This document shows, piece after piece, positions 1 through 7,146 of a stretch of DNA of 41,567 nucleotides (positions within the stretch are counted from its first letter, which is position 1; every line of letters begins with the position of its first letter). The notes below the pieces were generated by a model that did not search any database, was not told where the DNA came from, and saw only the letters and a program-made list of their open reading frames with translations. The position numbers were made by a program, and so were the translations under genes. The stretch is from NCBI GenBank assembly GCA_030040475.1, contig JASHTQ010000577.1, positions 1 to 41,567 of the forward strand, written 5' to 3'. The stretch is from Streptosporangiaceae bacterium. GTDB taxonomy: Bacteria; Actinomycetota; Actinomycetes; Streptosporangiales; Streptosporangiaceae.

Positions 1-106
1 CTTCGGTTGCGCCACAGTCGCCGACGGCGCGGGTCAGCGCAGGCTAGTCGGCGAACAGGCGGAGCACAGCAGGGGCGGGTTGACGAGAGTGGTCAGCAGG
101 CGCCGG

Positions 107-337
107 TCACGCCGGAAATTCCCCGGCGGCCAGCAGCAGTCCCTGGTAGTCCTCGGCGCACGGGCCGCAGCTGAGCAGGTGCGCCGCGACACCGGGATAC
201 CGGCGGGCCGCCTCGGTGCCTGATTCGTCGTCCAGGATGAGCTCGACGTAGACGTGCAGGATGCGCAGCGTCTCGTCGCAGCCCACGTCGCGCGGATCGG
301 TTCGCAGGAACCGGTCTAGCTCATCCCAGCCCGTCAT
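107..337 (-). CDS. Small putative zinc-finger (anti-sigma-like) protein, orphan copy
   Basis: A 76-residue protein closely resembling the one at 1443-1670. Both begin MTGW..LD.FLRTDPRDVGC and share a central helix (LHVYVEL / LDVYVDV). Both end in an H..SCGPC or H..ACGPC motif followed by acidic residues and a short hydrophobic tail. The His and two Cys (HLLSCGPC, near residues 53-60) resemble the HxxxCxxC zinc finger of small ZAS-type anti-sigma factors. The other copy is translationally coupled to a sigma factor, so a sigma-modulating role is likely. This copy has no sigma gene beside it: the sequence upstream of it (338-780) holds only a decayed oxidoreductase fragment. It may be a leftover of a duplication or act in trans on the sigma factor encoded at 781. 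Start is the ATG at 337. Confidence 0.75.
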   Translation of the reverse strand: MTGWDELDRFLRTDPRDVGCDETLRILHVYVELILDDESGTEAARRYPGVAAHLLSCGPCAEDYQGLLLAAGEFPA

Positions 338-780
338 TATCGCCTCGTACGCGGTCGCTCAGGCCGACCTCCTCGGCGGCAGCCGTGCCGGTGCCGTCAG
401 CAGGGCCGCACATCAGCGGCCCGCATGCCAATATTACGACCCGGTTCCATTGCCGCGCCGCGGACGGGTCAGCGCGAGGCCGGTGCCTCCTTGCCCGGCC
501 CGCATCCCAGTACGGACATTCCCCGCCGACTAGGGCCGACTCGATGCCCGCCACTCTCAGGCCCGCCTCGGCGAAGCGTCCGGCCATGAACTCCCCACAC
601 CGAGCCCGACCGTTGACACCATCGGTGACGTTCTTACCCTCCCGGCGTCGACGCCCGAAGTACAGGCCGAGCCGACCCGTGCCCTGTCGCTGCCATCGAG
701 GCGGCGCCTCTGATGGCCCGGTCTGGCCGCCCCTTACCCGGGGACGCGACCGTCACGGGAGCCCGTCCTAGACTCGGGGC
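338..780. other. Intergenic stretch between the orphan zinc-finger gene and the sigma gene
   Basis: The open frames here lack coherent protein features, apart from a short oxidoreductase remnant on the minus strand at about 507-587. The promoter of the sigma gene should lie in its right end. I see no strong -35/-10 pair and no stable hairpin. Confidence 0.4.
507..587 (-). pseudogene. Remnant of a pyridine-nucleotide disulfide oxidoreductase
   Basis: Read leftward from 587, about 27 residues resemble the N-terminal FAD-binding region of dihydrolipoamide-dehydrogenase/mercuric-reductase-like proteins: AEAGLRVAGIESALVGGECP followed by YW. In that family GGEC.YW is followed by AC.PSK, which carries the second redox cysteine. 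Here the frame instead runs into DAGRARRHR, so the similarity stops abruptly. The GxGxxG segment before it is also absent. I read it as a decayed fragment, not a gene. Confidence 0.45.
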
Positions 781-1446
781 ATGTCTTCGGCGGAACGCAC
801 GGCCGCGGCGGCCACCGGAAATCGCGGCTCTCTCGATGAGGAGTCCCGCGAATGGCTCCGGTGCCTGACTGTTCCTGCCGAGCGGGAACCGGCGCTGGCG
901 CGCCTTCACGGGCTGTTGTTGCGGGTTGCCCGCGCCGAACTGCGGCGGCGCAGCCTGCCCGCCTTTGTTGAGGGCCGGGAGCAGGATGACCTCGCCAACC
1001 AGGCAGCCGACGACGCGCTGCTGGCGATCGCCGCCAAACTGGACAGGTTCCGCGGGGAAAGTCGCTTCACGACCTGGGCGTGCAAATTCGTCATCCTGGA
1101 GGTGTCAGCCAAGCTTGGCCGCCACTACTGGCGTAATCCTCCGGCGCCGATGTCCGGCGATGCGTGGGAACGGATTCCGGACCGGCTCGGTGCCGATCCT
1201 GCTGAGCACGCCGAATCACGGGAACTGGCCGCCGCCCTGCGCCGGGCGGTAACCGAGGTGTTGAGCGAGCGGCAGCGCCTCGTGTTCGTGGCGATCATCG
1301 TCGATGGGGTGCCGCTGGACGCGCTGGCCGTCGAACTCGGTTCGACCCGGAACGCGCTCTACAAGACGATGTTCGATGCACGGCGAAAGATCCGCGCGCA
1401 TCTGGTCGCTCACGGCTACCTGGATGCGGAGGGAGGGATGCCATGA
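781..1446 (+). CDS. ECF-type RNA polymerase sigma factor
   Basis: A 221-residue sigma-70-family protein. Region 2 lies at about residues 45-115, with the DDLANQAADDALLAI and FRGESRFTTWACKFV segments typical of the core-binding and -10-recognition helices. Region 4 lies at about residues 155-205 (LSERQRLVFVAIIVDGVPLD, then a helix-turn-helix with TRNALYKTMFDARRKIR). There is no SnoaL-type C-terminal extension. The stop overlaps the start of the next gene (ATGA at 1443), so the two should be co-translated. The partner is a small HxxxCxxC protein, the usual arrangement for an ECF sigma factor with its cognate anti-sigma. The regulon is unknown. Confidence 0.92.
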   Translation: MSSAERTAAAATGNRGSLDEESREWLRCLTVPAEREPALARLHGLLLRVARAELRRRSLPAFVEGREQDDLANQAADDALLAIAAKLDRFRGESRFTTWACKFVILEVSAKLGRHYWRNPPAPMSGDAWERIPDRLGADPAEHAESRELAAALRRAVTEVLSERQRLVFVAIIVDGVPLDALAVELGSTRNALYKTMFDARRKIRAHLVAHGYLDAEGGMP

Positions 1447-1670
1447 CCGGATGGCGGGTCCTCGATGAGTTCCTGCGGACTGATCCGCGGGATGTCGGGT
1501 GCGAGCGGGCGATGGAAGTCCTGGACGTCTACGTCGACGTCGTGCGCGCCGGTGGCGCTGAGGCGGCCGAGCGCCGCTTCCCGGGTGTCGCCGTGCACCT
1601 GCGTGCCTGCGGCCCCTGCGGCGAGGACTTCGACGGCCTGCTTACAGCCATCAGTGGATTTGCCTCGTAG
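1443..1670 (+). CDS. Small putative zinc-finger anti-sigma factor
   Basis: A 75-residue protein starting at the ATG that overlaps the sigma stop. It carries an HLRACGPCGEDFD motif (His and two Cys) near residues 52-64, the layout of the zinc-binding anti-sigma (ZAS) finger. It lacks the transmembrane segment of larger anti-sigma factors and is therefore probably a soluble regulator, perhaps redox-responsive through its Cys pair. It is a paralogue of the protein at 107-337. Assignment as an anti-sigma factor rests on coupling to the sigma gene and on the motif; sequence alone does not prove binding. Confidence 0.75.
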   Translation: MTGWRVLDEFLRTDPRDVGCERAMEVLDVYVDVVRAGGAEAAERRFPGVAVHLRACGPCGEDFDGLLTAISGFAS

Positions 1671-1795
1671 AGAGTTAAGACGCCACGGCCGCGTCACCGC
1701 GGCAATCGGCTGAGTGCCCAGAAGGTAAGAATCCCGGAGTCGGTGACGCTCACCCTTGTACGTAGTTCTGTTACAGGTTTACGGAGTGAGGAACG

Positions 1796-2590
1796 ATGGC
1801 GGTACCCGTAGCCGACCGCGATTATCCGCAGATGATCGCGGAGGCGAATCACGTCGAACCCGCGCCGCGACGGGTGCGGGCAACGCTGGGCGGCGAGGTG
1901 ATCTTCGACAGCACGCGGGCACGGTACGTGTGGGAATGGCCGTACTACCCCCAGTACTACATCCCGGTTGAGGATGTGGACCAGAGTTTCCTGGTGGATG
2001 AGCACCATGAGCAGCGCCTCCGCCAGGGGACAGCACGCCGTCACGGCCTGCGGGCTGGCGGCGCGGATCGCCCGGGCACCGTGCGTGTCTTCGGCGACGA
2101 GGCGATTGACGGGGTGGCTGGGACGGCCCGTTTCGACTGGGCCGCGCTGGATTCCTGGTATGAGGAGGATGAGCAGGTTTTCGTCCATCCCCGCAACCCT
2201 TACGTCCGCGTCGACGCGCTTCGCTCGCACCGGCACATCCGGGTCTCGCTGGAGGGGATCACGCTGGCCGAGAGCGCCAGGCCGGTGCTGGTGTTCGAGA
2301 CCGGGCTGCCGACCCGCTACTACTTCGACCGCACCGATGTCGACTTCAGTCATCTCGTGCCGACCAGTACCCAGACGGCCTGCCCGTACAAGGGCGTGAC
2401 CAGCGCCTACTGGTCGGTGCGCGTCGGCGGCGAAGTGCGCGAGGCCCACCAGGATCTCGCCTGGGCCTATGACTTCCCCACCCGCCAGTTGCTGCCCATC
2501 GCCGGCCTAGTCGCCTTCTACAACGAGAAGACCGACATCGACGTGGACGGTGTGCGGCTGCCCCGCGCCCGAACCCATTTCTCCGGATGA
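1796..2590 (+). CDS. DUF427 family protein with two DUF427 units
   Basis: A 264-residue cytoplasmic protein with two repeats of the DUF427 beta fold. The first spans about residues 24-120 (VRATLGGEVIFDSTRARYVW, then YYPQYYIPVEDV). The second spans about residues 145-260 (IRVSLEGITLAESARPVLVF, then LPTRYYFDRTDV). The second unit contains the CPYKG.TSAYWSV segment and the FYNEK..I.VDG ending that mark the family. A GGAGTGAGG ribosome-binding site precedes the ATG at 1796. The biochemical function of DUF427 proteins is not established. The gene stands alone between the sigma pair and the peroxiredoxin. Confidence 0.85.
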   Translation: MAVPVADRDYPQMIAEANHVEPAPRRVRATLGGEVIFDSTRARYVWEWPYYPQYYIPVEDVDQSFLVDEHHEQRLRQGTARRHGLRAGGADRPGTVRVFGDEAIDGVAGTARFDWAALDSWYEEDEQVFVHPRNPYVRVDALRSHRHIRVSLEGITLAESARPVLVFETGLPTRYYFDRTDVDFSHLVPTSTQTACPYKGVTSAYWSVRVGGEVREAHQDLAWAYDFPTRQLLPIAGLVAFYNEKTDIDVDGVRLPRARTHFSG

Positions 2591-2728
2591 CCGCCGCCGT
2601 CACAACTAGCCAGCGCGCCCATGGACCGCGGCTGTCCTTCCCGGAAGCGACGAGGTAACACCCCGGCCGCCCGGCGCCGCTAACCGTACAAACGGATTCA
2701 GGCTACGAAATCCATGAAGGAGGCAGGC

Positions 2729-3217
2729 ATGCCCCTGCTGCACCCGGGCGACACCTTCCCTAAGCTGACCCTCAACAGTCCTGGCGCACCGGCCATCCAG
2801 GTTCCGGACTGGTTCGCAGGCCAGTTCGGGGTCGTGCTGTTCAACCGCGGAGGGTGGTGCCCTTACTGCGTCGCCCAGCTCCGCGCGTTCCAGCGGGCCG
2901 GCGAGTCCCTGGCCCAGGCCGACGTCCGGATGGCCGCTCTCTGGGTCGATGACGAGAAGACCACCGCGGAGTTCATCGCCAAGCACGGCCTCACGTTCCC
3001 GCTCGGGCACAGCGCCGACGCCCGCGCGGTCGCCGCGCTGACCGGCGCGTTCGTCAACGACGATCCGCTGTTCCTGCAGTCCACCGGGTTCGTGCTGGAC
3101 GCGCAGGGCAAGGTGATAGTGAGCGTGTACTCCAGCGGCGCCATCGGCCGCCTCGTCCCCGAGGATGTCACCGGACTGGCCCGGTACCTGCGCCAGCACG
3201 CCGCGGCATCGTCCTGA
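2729..3217 (+). CDS. Peroxiredoxin / AhpC-TSA-family thiol protein
   Basis: A thioredoxin-fold protein of 162 residues. The active-site segment NRGGWCPYCVAQL places Cys44 and Cys47 in a CPYC motif, followed by the FQRAGESLAQA helix and WVDDEKTTAEFIAKHGLTF, as in AhpC/TSA (peroxiredoxin-like) proteins. It should reduce peroxides or act as a disulfide reductase in the cytoplasm. I start it at ATG 2729 because AAGGAGG at 2717-2723 sits 5 nt before it. An in-frame ATG at 2714 would put that Shine-Dalgarno inside the coding sequence. It ends 20 bp before the Rv2466c-like gene, so the two probably form a thiol-redox operon. Confidence 0.85.
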   Translation: MPLLHPGDTFPKLTLNSPGAPAIQVPDWFAGQFGVVLFNRGGWCPYCVAQLRAFQRAGESLAQADVRMAALWVDDEKTTAEFIAKHGLTFPLGHSADARAVAALTGAFVNDDPLFLQSTGFVLDAQGKVIVSVYSSGAIGRLVPEDVTGLARYLRQHAAASS

Positions 3218-3237
3218 GAGCCATGGGACCGGATGCC

Positions 3238-3957
3238 ATGAACAACGCGGACATCAACTTCTACTTCGATCCGCTCTGCCCGTTCGCCTGGATGACCAGC
3301 AAATGGGTCCGGAAGGTCGCCGCGCAGCGCGACTACACGGTGGACTGGCGGTTCATCTCGCTGCGCTTGATCAACGCCGACGTCGACTACGACAGTCACT
3401 TCCCGGCCGGCTACGAGGCTGGCCATACCGCCGGGCTGCGGCTGCTACGGGTGGCCGCCCGGACCCGCGCCGAGCACGGCCGTCAGGCGGTCGGGCCTCT
3501 CTACCAGGCGATCGGCACCCAGGCGTTCGACTCCGCCGCGGCGCCCGCGCTAGGGCCGGAAGAACAGGGCAGCCGCGAGTTCGTCGAGTCCCTGCTCGGG
3601 CAGGCCGGATTGCCCGCGTCGCTCGCCGACGCCCTCGATGACGCCGGCTGGGACGGCGAACTGCAGGCGGAAACCGAGGAGGCGCTCGCGCTGACCGGCA
3701 AGGACGTCGGTACCCCGATCATCCACTTCGGGCCGCCCCGAGGGACCGCGTTTTTCGGGCCGGTCATCAGCCGATTGCCGGCTGGCGAGGAGGCAGTGCG
3801 GCTATGGGACCACGTCGTCGGGCTCGCCTCTTTCTCCGGCTTCGCCGAACTCAAGCGCAGCCTGCGAGAACGGCCTCAGCTGCGCAGCTTCGGAGTTAAC
3901 CCCGGCGAGACCGGCATCCAGGAAGACTGGCACGGCGGAAGCCGGCGCCTGAAGTAG
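3238..3957 (+). CDS. DsbA-fold protein of the Rv2466c (mycothiol-dependent nitroreductase) family
   Basis: About 239 residues. The N-terminus (NFYFDPLCPFAWMTSKW) and C-terminal half (DVGTPIIHF, TAFFGPVISRLPAGEEAVRLW, F.ELKR) align by eye with Mycobacterium Rv2466c, a mycothiol-dependent DsbA-like oxidoreductase. Rv2466c has a CPWC active site. Here it is CPFA, so the nucleophilic Cys14 remains but the second Cys is Ala17. A monothiol mechanism with mycothiol as resolving thiol is the simplest inference. I chose ATG 3238 because homology starts directly after it; an in-frame ATG at 3223 is possible. It follows the peroxiredoxin closely. Confidence 0.85.
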   Translation: MNNADINFYFDPLCPFAWMTSKWVRKVAAQRDYTVDWRFISLRLINADVDYDSHFPAGYEAGHTAGLRLLRVAARTRAEHGRQAVGPLYQAIGTQAFDSAAAPALGPEEQGSREFVESLLGQAGLPASLADALDDAGWDGELQAETEEALALTGKDVGTPIIHFGPPRGTAFFGPVISRLPAGEEAVRLWDHVVGLASFSGFAELKRSLRERPQLRSFGVNPGETGIQEDWHGGSRRLK

Positions 3958-4184
3958 CACCGGAACACCGTCGCTGCCGACACGCTAACGCCGTCAGGCG
4001 GCCCAGTATGCTGACGACGGTGCCCGCAGCCAACGCGTCCGAGGACTGCACATGATGGCTACCTGGCATCTCGCGTCGATCTTCACTCGGTGAGGCAGGG
4101 ACCGCCGCACAGACCGCGCCGCCCGCCCGGCTAGCCGGGCACCTGCATCGGCGGTCCCGGCACTTAGCGGAAAGGCAGACGGCC

Positions 4185-4937
4185 GTGTCTGAGTCTGAAC
4201 TAGACCTGCTGATGGTCGCCGCGGCGGATGGACGTGACCTCCTCGCCGCCGCGCAGTCCGATTGGTCACGCCTGGTGCAGGACTGCCCCGGCTGGAACGC
4301 CGCCGACCTCACCGGCCATATGGGCGCCATTCTCGGCTGGATCGCAAAGATCGTCACCAGCGGCCAGGCCGTGCCGCGCCGCGACCGGGAGACACCGCCT
4401 GCTGACCGGGACACGCTGGCGACATGGTACGAGGCCCACCTGGACCGGACCCTCACCATCCTGACGGCCGCGCCGCCTGAGTCATGGACCTGGACCTTCT
4501 CCAGCCGCGGCGACCAGCGAGTCAGCTGGTGGCGGCGCCGTCTCGCCGTGGAACTTGCCATCCACCGTTGGGACGCTCAGCGTGCAGCCAGCCTCGACAC
4601 CAGATCGCTGCCCGCGCCTCTCGACGGGCACGTCGCCGCCGCGGGCATCGAGGAGTTCCTGACCGAGTTCCTGCCCGGTCTGCTGAGCCAGCCGGATATC
4701 GTCGGCCTGGCCGGGTCCCTGCACCTGCACGCAACGGACGGCCCCAGCGAGTGGTGGATTGATCTGGACGAACGAGCCGGCGTAGTCGCCGCCCCCGCCC
4801 ACCGCAAGGCAGACACCGCCATCCGCGCCACCAGGTCGGACCTGCTGCTGTGGCTGACCAACCGCCAGCAGCCCGGCGCACTAGAGATCTCCGGCCCTCC
4901 CGAGGTCGCGGCACGGTGGACCCAGCTGCGTCGCTGA
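4185..4937 (+). CDS. Mycothiol-dependent maleylpyruvate isomerase (MDMPI) family protein
   Basis: A 250-residue protein starting at GTG 4185, with GCGGAAAGG about 10 nt upstream. The N-terminal part is a DinB-like helical bundle: CPGWNAADLTGHMGAILGW with metal-ligand candidate His45, and AVELAIHRWDAQ supplying another His about 90 residues later. The C-terminal part (about 155-250) resembles the MDMPI C-terminal domain. Members use mycothiol as cofactor or are poorly characterised; the substrate cannot be told from sequence. It is preceded by about 230 bp without a gene and followed by the decayed zone. Confidence 0.82.
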   Translation: MSESELDLLMVAAADGRDLLAAAQSDWSRLVQDCPGWNAADLTGHMGAILGWIAKIVTSGQAVPRRDRETPPADRDTLATWYEAHLDRTLTILTAAPPESWTWTFSSRGDQRVSWWRRRLAVELAIHRWDAQRAASLDTRSLPAPLDGHVAAAGIEEFLTEFLPGLLSQPDIVGLAGSLHLHATDGPSEWWIDLDERAGVVAAPAHRKADTAIRATRSDLLLWLTNRQQPGALEISGPPEVAARWTQLRR

Positions 4938-5170
4938 ATCGTTCCAGGCAGCGATCACGGTCGCGGATGCGGAGTAGGAGTGGCTCCTAGCGGAAGAGAA
5001 CGTAGCCCGGCGACCGGCTACCGCCGCGGACAAGGAGCGCAACCAGGCCAACGACCCGGTGTACCTGTATCGCCGTAAGGCCGCGCCTCCGCGGCTCGAC
5101 AAGGCCAAGGCTGAACAGGAAAAGCGGATGCCGCTTCAGTTGCCGCGTTAGGGTCGCGGTGTTTTCTCTG
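4938..5170. other. Non-genic stretch with a short plus-strand open segment
   Basis: A plus-strand frame is open from about 4979 to 5151 and reads like a charged helical protein end (DKERNQANDPVYLYRRKAAP, ending MPLQLPR). It has a stop directly upstream and no convincing start. I do not recognise it. It lies against the end of the IS481-like remnant and is probably a fragment carried or cut by that element. Confidence 0.3.
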
Positions 5171-5708
5171 GCCAGGCTGCTGGCTTGCCGGTCGGCTGGT
5201 AGTTCTTGCCGGGCGCGGAGCCAGTTCTTCATTGCCTGCTGGAACCGTTCGGCTTTCCCCTGGGTCTGGGGTGGTCCGGCGTGCCGTTCTCCTGCTTGAC
5301 GCCGGGGCGGCGCGGCTCGTGCTCCAGGGCGCTGCGGCCGCCCGGGCCGCCCGGCAGCCGGGTGGTGAAGACCATGCCGTTGCCGGTCAGGGTAGAGGCC
5401 GGCGCGCCGTGCCGCTCGCAGGCGGCGCGGAAGGCCTGCAGGACGGCGGGCCCGGTGACCCGGGCGCGGGCCGTCAGCGGCAGGACGCAGCGGGAGTGGC
5501 CGTCGAGGCCGGCCGCGTGGTCGCTGATTGCCGGCGGGGAGGTCTCCGGCCGCCGGGACCGCGGCTCGAACGCCGCCTCGCCCTCGGCCTCGTAGCGGGC
5601 CAGCAGCGTGCAGATCCACGACCGGGCGACCCCGTAGGACTTCGCGACCTCGCTGACCGGGCGCTTCTCAACGGTGACAGCGGTGACGACAAGCCGGCCC
5701 TTCGACAT
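5170..5708 (-). pseudogene. Decayed IS481-family transposase
   Basis: Reading leftward from 5708, the N-terminal helix-turn-helix of an IS481-type DDE transposase is clear (VSEVAKSYGVARSW, then YEAEGEAAFEPRSRRP). It jumps straight from PPAISDHAAG to LDGHSRCVLPLTARARVTG, so the segment carrying the first catalytic Asp is deleted. The expected LTDNG motif reads LTGNG. Around 5250 the frame breaks, and the C-terminal part (TQGKAERFQQAMKNWLRARQ) continues in another frame. One internal deletion plus at least one frameshift make it inactive. I could not define terminal inverted repeats with confidence. Confidence 0.8.
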
Positions 5709-6385
5709 TCCTGCAGCGTCTGGCCAGCCACATCAGCACCGGAGGCTCGCCGCACCAGATGTCCTGTATGTCTTGAGGCACCCTGTCCACGATGTCCTGA
5801 ACCTAGACACAACACCAGCGACATCAGCAGAAAACGGCCCGCTAGCTGCGGATTCTGCCGCTGGCTGGCCGTCTTCTCTGTCCCGTCATGTGTCACCTTG
5901 TAGCCCTGCGGGCCGTCATGTTGCGCTGTCCACGGTCGCATAGCGGACGGCCGTCCGTACCGCCAGGACGGTCGATGAGCACAGTCTGGCTTGACGCGGG
6001 CGTTCGAGCCGGGCATGCGTCCCTTATCTGTTTATCTGTGGTCCGGCGCGCGCGATTGCCCGGGTCCTCTCGTACCACGGCAGCGCCGCAGCGCAGTCGA
6101 CGACGGGGATACCAGCTAACGGGTCCAGTGCCATCTCGCCTTCCAGGTGCCGTCGCCGTGTCGGCTGAGGCACGCCCGCGTCGCCGCGAGCAGGCCGCGG
6201 GCTTCGCAGCGGCCCGAGCCATGGCGTGCCTCGGCGATGCGGCCGGGGCGCACATGTGGGATCGTCAGTCCGTGGTGGCCTGTCACGCTGCGACTTGGGG
6301 GTGAGCTGCTCTGAGCCCGGATCGTCCATCTCAGCCTGATGCGATATGGCTCGACGGTACGGAAGCCCGCATATGGATCACGTTT
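5709..6385. other. Intergenic stretch with little coding potential
   Basis: Apart from a short VOC-protein remnant on the minus strand (about 6056-6134), none of the six frames shows a recognisable protein. Codon patterns are irregular compared with intact neighbours, consistent with decayed sequence. Confidence 0.4.
6056..6134 (-). pseudogene. N-terminal remnant of a VOC (glyoxalase/bleomycin-resistance) protein
   Basis: From an ATG at 6134 with GGAAGG just upstream, the minus strand reads MALDPLAGIPVVDCAAALPW then YER. This is the usual first beta-alpha unit of actinobacterial VOC proteins (DPLAGIPV.D..AALPWYERLLG). The similarity ends after about 24 residues and the frame continues as TRAIARAG. 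Only the start of the gene survives. Confidence 0.5.
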
Positions 6386-6835
6386 ATGCAGGTTCAGCTC
6401 CGGATGAGCTACGAGATGAACAGCCAGTTGCTCGCCGACAGCGACCTCTCGCTGGGCGATTACCACGTGCTCAGTGTTCTGTCGGAAGCGCCTGGCGAGC
6501 GGATGCGGATGTCGTCGCTGGCGACGTACATAGGCTGGGAGCTAAGTCGCCTGTCGCATCATGCGTCGCGTATGGCCAGGCGCGGTCTGATCGAGCGGCT
6601 TGCCTCCGAGTCGGATCGCCGTGCCACAGATGTGCGGCTGACTGCGTTCGGCCGGGAGACTATCCGGCGGGCGGCGCCTGCCCATGTCGCCCTCGTCCGG
6701 CGGCTGTTCTTCGGCGGGCTGCCTGAGCATCTGCGGCGCGAGTTCCAGCAAGCGTTGTCGGGCATCTATGAGGGCCTCATCAAGGATGGGACGCTGGCGG
6801 CCCCGCCGGTGAAGGGTGATGGCGGGAGCAGCTGA
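6386..6835 (+). CDS. MarR-family transcriptional regulator
   Basis: A 149-residue winged-helix protein. It shows SLGDYHVLSVLSEAPGERMR, the recognition region MSSLATYIGWELSRLSHHAS and the wing LIERLASESDRRATDVRLTA, all typical of MarR. Family-like sequence seems to continue upstream of the ATG (ARIWITF just before it), but the in-frame codons back to the stop near 6303 include no ATG, GTG or TTG. The N-terminus is thus slightly short for the family, or a rare start is used. A perfect 20-bp palindrome about 290 bp downstream, in front of the MFS exporter, is a plausible operator. Confidence 0.85.
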   Translation: MQVQLRMSYEMNSQLLADSDLSLGDYHVLSVLSEAPGERMRMSSLATYIGWELSRLSHHASRMARRGLIERLASESDRRATDVRLTAFGRETIRRAAPAHVALVRRLFFGGLPEHLRREFQQALSGIYEGLIKDGTLAAPPVKGDGGSS

Positions 6836-7146
6836 CGGTCGGCGAGTCGATACGTCTTCCCGGGCTCATGGCGCACGGCCATCCTCTGCGCGGCGATGCG
6901 GGGCTAGCCGCGGGGACGTCTCACCGTTGAGGCCTCCTGCGCTCTAGCTCGCAGGCGGGCTGGAGTGTGCAGGCGCTCCAGCCCCTTGCCTGCCTCACAG
7001 CGTCCGCCGGCAGGACCCGTGCCCTGTCGCCCGGCATCGTTCGCGAACTACTGCGACCCTGTATTTGACGGTTCGCTGCCGGAGGGACGCGTGTGCCCTC
7101 CGGGATCAGGAGACGATATAACATACTTGACATGTCAAGTATCAGG
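6836..7146. other. Intergenic region between the MarR regulator and the MFS exporter
   Basis: No gene is visible. The right end holds a perfect 20-bp palindrome (7123-7142) and an AT-rich segment at 7116-7125 (ATATAACATA) that could be a -10 element (TATAAC at 7117-7122) for the exporter. Confidence 0.5.
7123..7142. promoter_or_regulatory. Perfect 20-bp palindrome, probable MarR-type operator
   Basis: The sequence ATACTTGACATGTCAAGTAT equals its own reverse complement. It ends 4 bp before the ATG at 7147 that I prefer for the MFS exporter, and overlaps the region where a transcript from the TATAAC at 7117 would begin. Palindromes of this kind with ACTTG half-sites are typical for MarR dimers. 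The adjacent MarR gene (6386-6835) is the obvious candidate binder. Confidence 0.7.

Noticed and set aside
5709..5830. Terminal inverted repeat of the IS481-like element
   Set aside because: Repeats of GATGTCCTG exist near 5758 and 5791, but I found no matching partner at the other end near 5150.
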